Shown: in pieces, positions 5,247 through 5,901 of the stretch
How the letters are laid out: every line of letters starts with the position of its first letter
Position numbering within the stretch: the first letter of the stretch is position 1
NCBI GenBank assembly: GCA_020354595.1
Contig: CP070650.1
Coordinates: 473,584 to 479,484 of the forward strand
Reading direction: 5' to 3'
DNA length: 5,901 bases
Origin: Myxococcales bacterium
GTDB lineage: Bacteria > Myxococcota_A > Polyangia > Polyangiales > Houyiibacteriaceae
Made by a program: the position numbers and the translations under genes
Notes under the pieces: generated by a model
The model's input: only the letters and a program-made list of their open reading frames with translations
What the model was told of the DNA's origin: nothing
The model's database searches: none

Positions 5247-5901
5247 GTGTACCGAGCGCTGATTCGTCCGCTGTTGTATCTGCTGCCGGCAGAAACGGCG
5301 CATCATTTTGCGTTTGGTTGTCTCCGGTTGCTCGCGGCGATTCCCGGCGTGAAGGCGCTGATGCGGAGCATCTTCCACGGTGCCGGGACACGGCGCGTCC
5401 GCGCACTCGGATTGGACTTCCCGAATCCCGTTGGGTTGGCGGCGGGCTTCGACAAGGATGCGGTCGGGTACGAGGTGCTCGGGGCGCTGGGCTTTGGCTT
5501 CGTCGAAGTGGGAACGCTCACCGGCCGGCCGCAGTCCGGAAACCCGAGGCCGCGACTATTTCGGCTGCCGAAGGATCGCGCGCTCGTGAACCGGATGGGC
5601 TTCAACAACCGCGGCTCGGCCGATGCAGTGGCGCGCTTGGAGCGCCCGCGTCGGACGATCGTCGGGGTGAACATCGGAAAGACCAGAGCGGTTCCCGAGG
5701 AGGATGCGATCGCCGACTACGTGGCCAGCGCAAAGCGAGCAGGCCCCCACGCCGACTACGTGGCCGTCAACGTGAGCTCGCCGAACACCCCGGGACTTCG
5801 CGACCTCCAGGCGGTGGAAAAGCTGCGACCCTTGCTCGCCGCAGTTCGCGAAGCACTTAATGAAGTATCTTCAGACCGCCGCGTGCCGCTGCTGGTCAAG
5901 A
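5247..5901 (+). CDS. pyrD: Dihydroorotate dehydrogenase (quinone), class 2, N-terminal part
   Basis: 218 complete codons are visible, and the gene runs off the right edge at roughly two thirds of the usual 340-residue length. The enzyme oxidises dihydroorotate to orotate with FMN and passes electrons to membrane quinone, in pyrimidine synthesis. The N-terminus [21 protein letters not shown] aligns with the E. coli PyrD start and forms the amphipathic quinone-tunnel helices diagnostic of class 2. Next come [13 protein letters not shown] (60-72, Lys70), [20 protein letters not shown] (84-102, FMN region and gly-rich turn), NRMGFNNRG (115-123, Asn120 binding substrate), VNIGKT (141-146) and [17 protein letters not shown] (172-188), where Ser178 matches the catalytic base Ser175 of E. 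coli and Asn175 and Asn180 the orotate-binding asparagines. GTG 5247 was chosen because it reproduces the family N-terminus exactly; the next in-frame ATG would delete the quinone-binding helices. It sits 7 bases behind the aldolase gene, probably in one operon. Confidence 0.96.
   Translation, partial: MYRALIRPLLYLLPAETAHHFAFGCLRLLAAIPGVKALMRSIFHGAGTRRVRALGLDFPNPVGLAAGFDKDAVGYEVLGALGFGFVEVGTLTGRPQSGNPRPRLFRLPKDRALVNRMGFNNRGSADAVARLERPRRTIVGVNIGKTRAVPEEDAIADYVASAKRAGPHADYVAVNVSSPNTPGLRDLQAVEKLRPLLAAVREALNEVSSDRRVPLLVK

Noticed and set aside
1..5901. A novel defence, mobile or biosynthetic system
   Set aside because: All six genes belong to well-distributed families on normal coding patterns; no transposase, integrase, tRNA, CRISPR repeat, toxin-antitoxin pair or retron-like RNA was seen.

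Overview
The window is GC-rich, densely packed bacterial chromosome with strong G/C preference at third codon positions in every gene. It holds six protein genes, two of them cut by the window ends, and has no RNA genes, mobile elements, CRISPR arrays or long repeats. Gene content, high GC, GTG starts and starts with little or no ribosome binding site would fit a myxobacterium-like (Myxococcota/deltaproteobacterial) genome, but this is inference; nothing in the window fixes the taxon.

Layout. Positions 2-262 (+) are the C-terminal end of a secreted-type esterase of the PHB-depolymerase/CE1 group. It is followed by a class V PLP-dependent aminotransferase (291-1478, +), which overlaps by 8 bases a five-helix DUF420 membrane protein (1471-2013, +) related to proteins implicated in cytochrome oxidase maturation. 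A 107-base intergenic stretch carrying a likely promoter leads to a small three-helix GlsB/YeaQ/YmgE family membrane protein (2121-2372, +). This meets, tail to tail across 2 bases, the large CstA-type peptide/pyruvate transporter (2375-4093, -). An 84-base divergent promoter region (4094-4177) separates cstA from a long DapA-family aldolase (4178-5239, +), followed after 7 bases by the start of class 2 dihydroorotate dehydrogenase pyrD (5247-end, +), probably in one operon with the aldolase.

How the genes relate. This is mostly a collection of ordinary housekeeping and envelope genes rather than one pathway. The only pairs with sequence support for co-expression are aminotransferase/DUF420 (overlap) and dapA-like/pyrD (7-base gap, ribosome binding site overlapping the upstream stop). 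The more unusual signals are a shared GCTAAGGTCC(G/C)CGG block directly in front of two unrelated start codons (possible leaderless promoters), an aldolase about 60 residues longer than classical DapA, an aminotransferase lacking the hallmarks of cysteine desulfurases, and paired GTTGGTC repeats 21 bases apart in the cstA/dapA divergent region. I found no convincing undescribed multi-gene system here.
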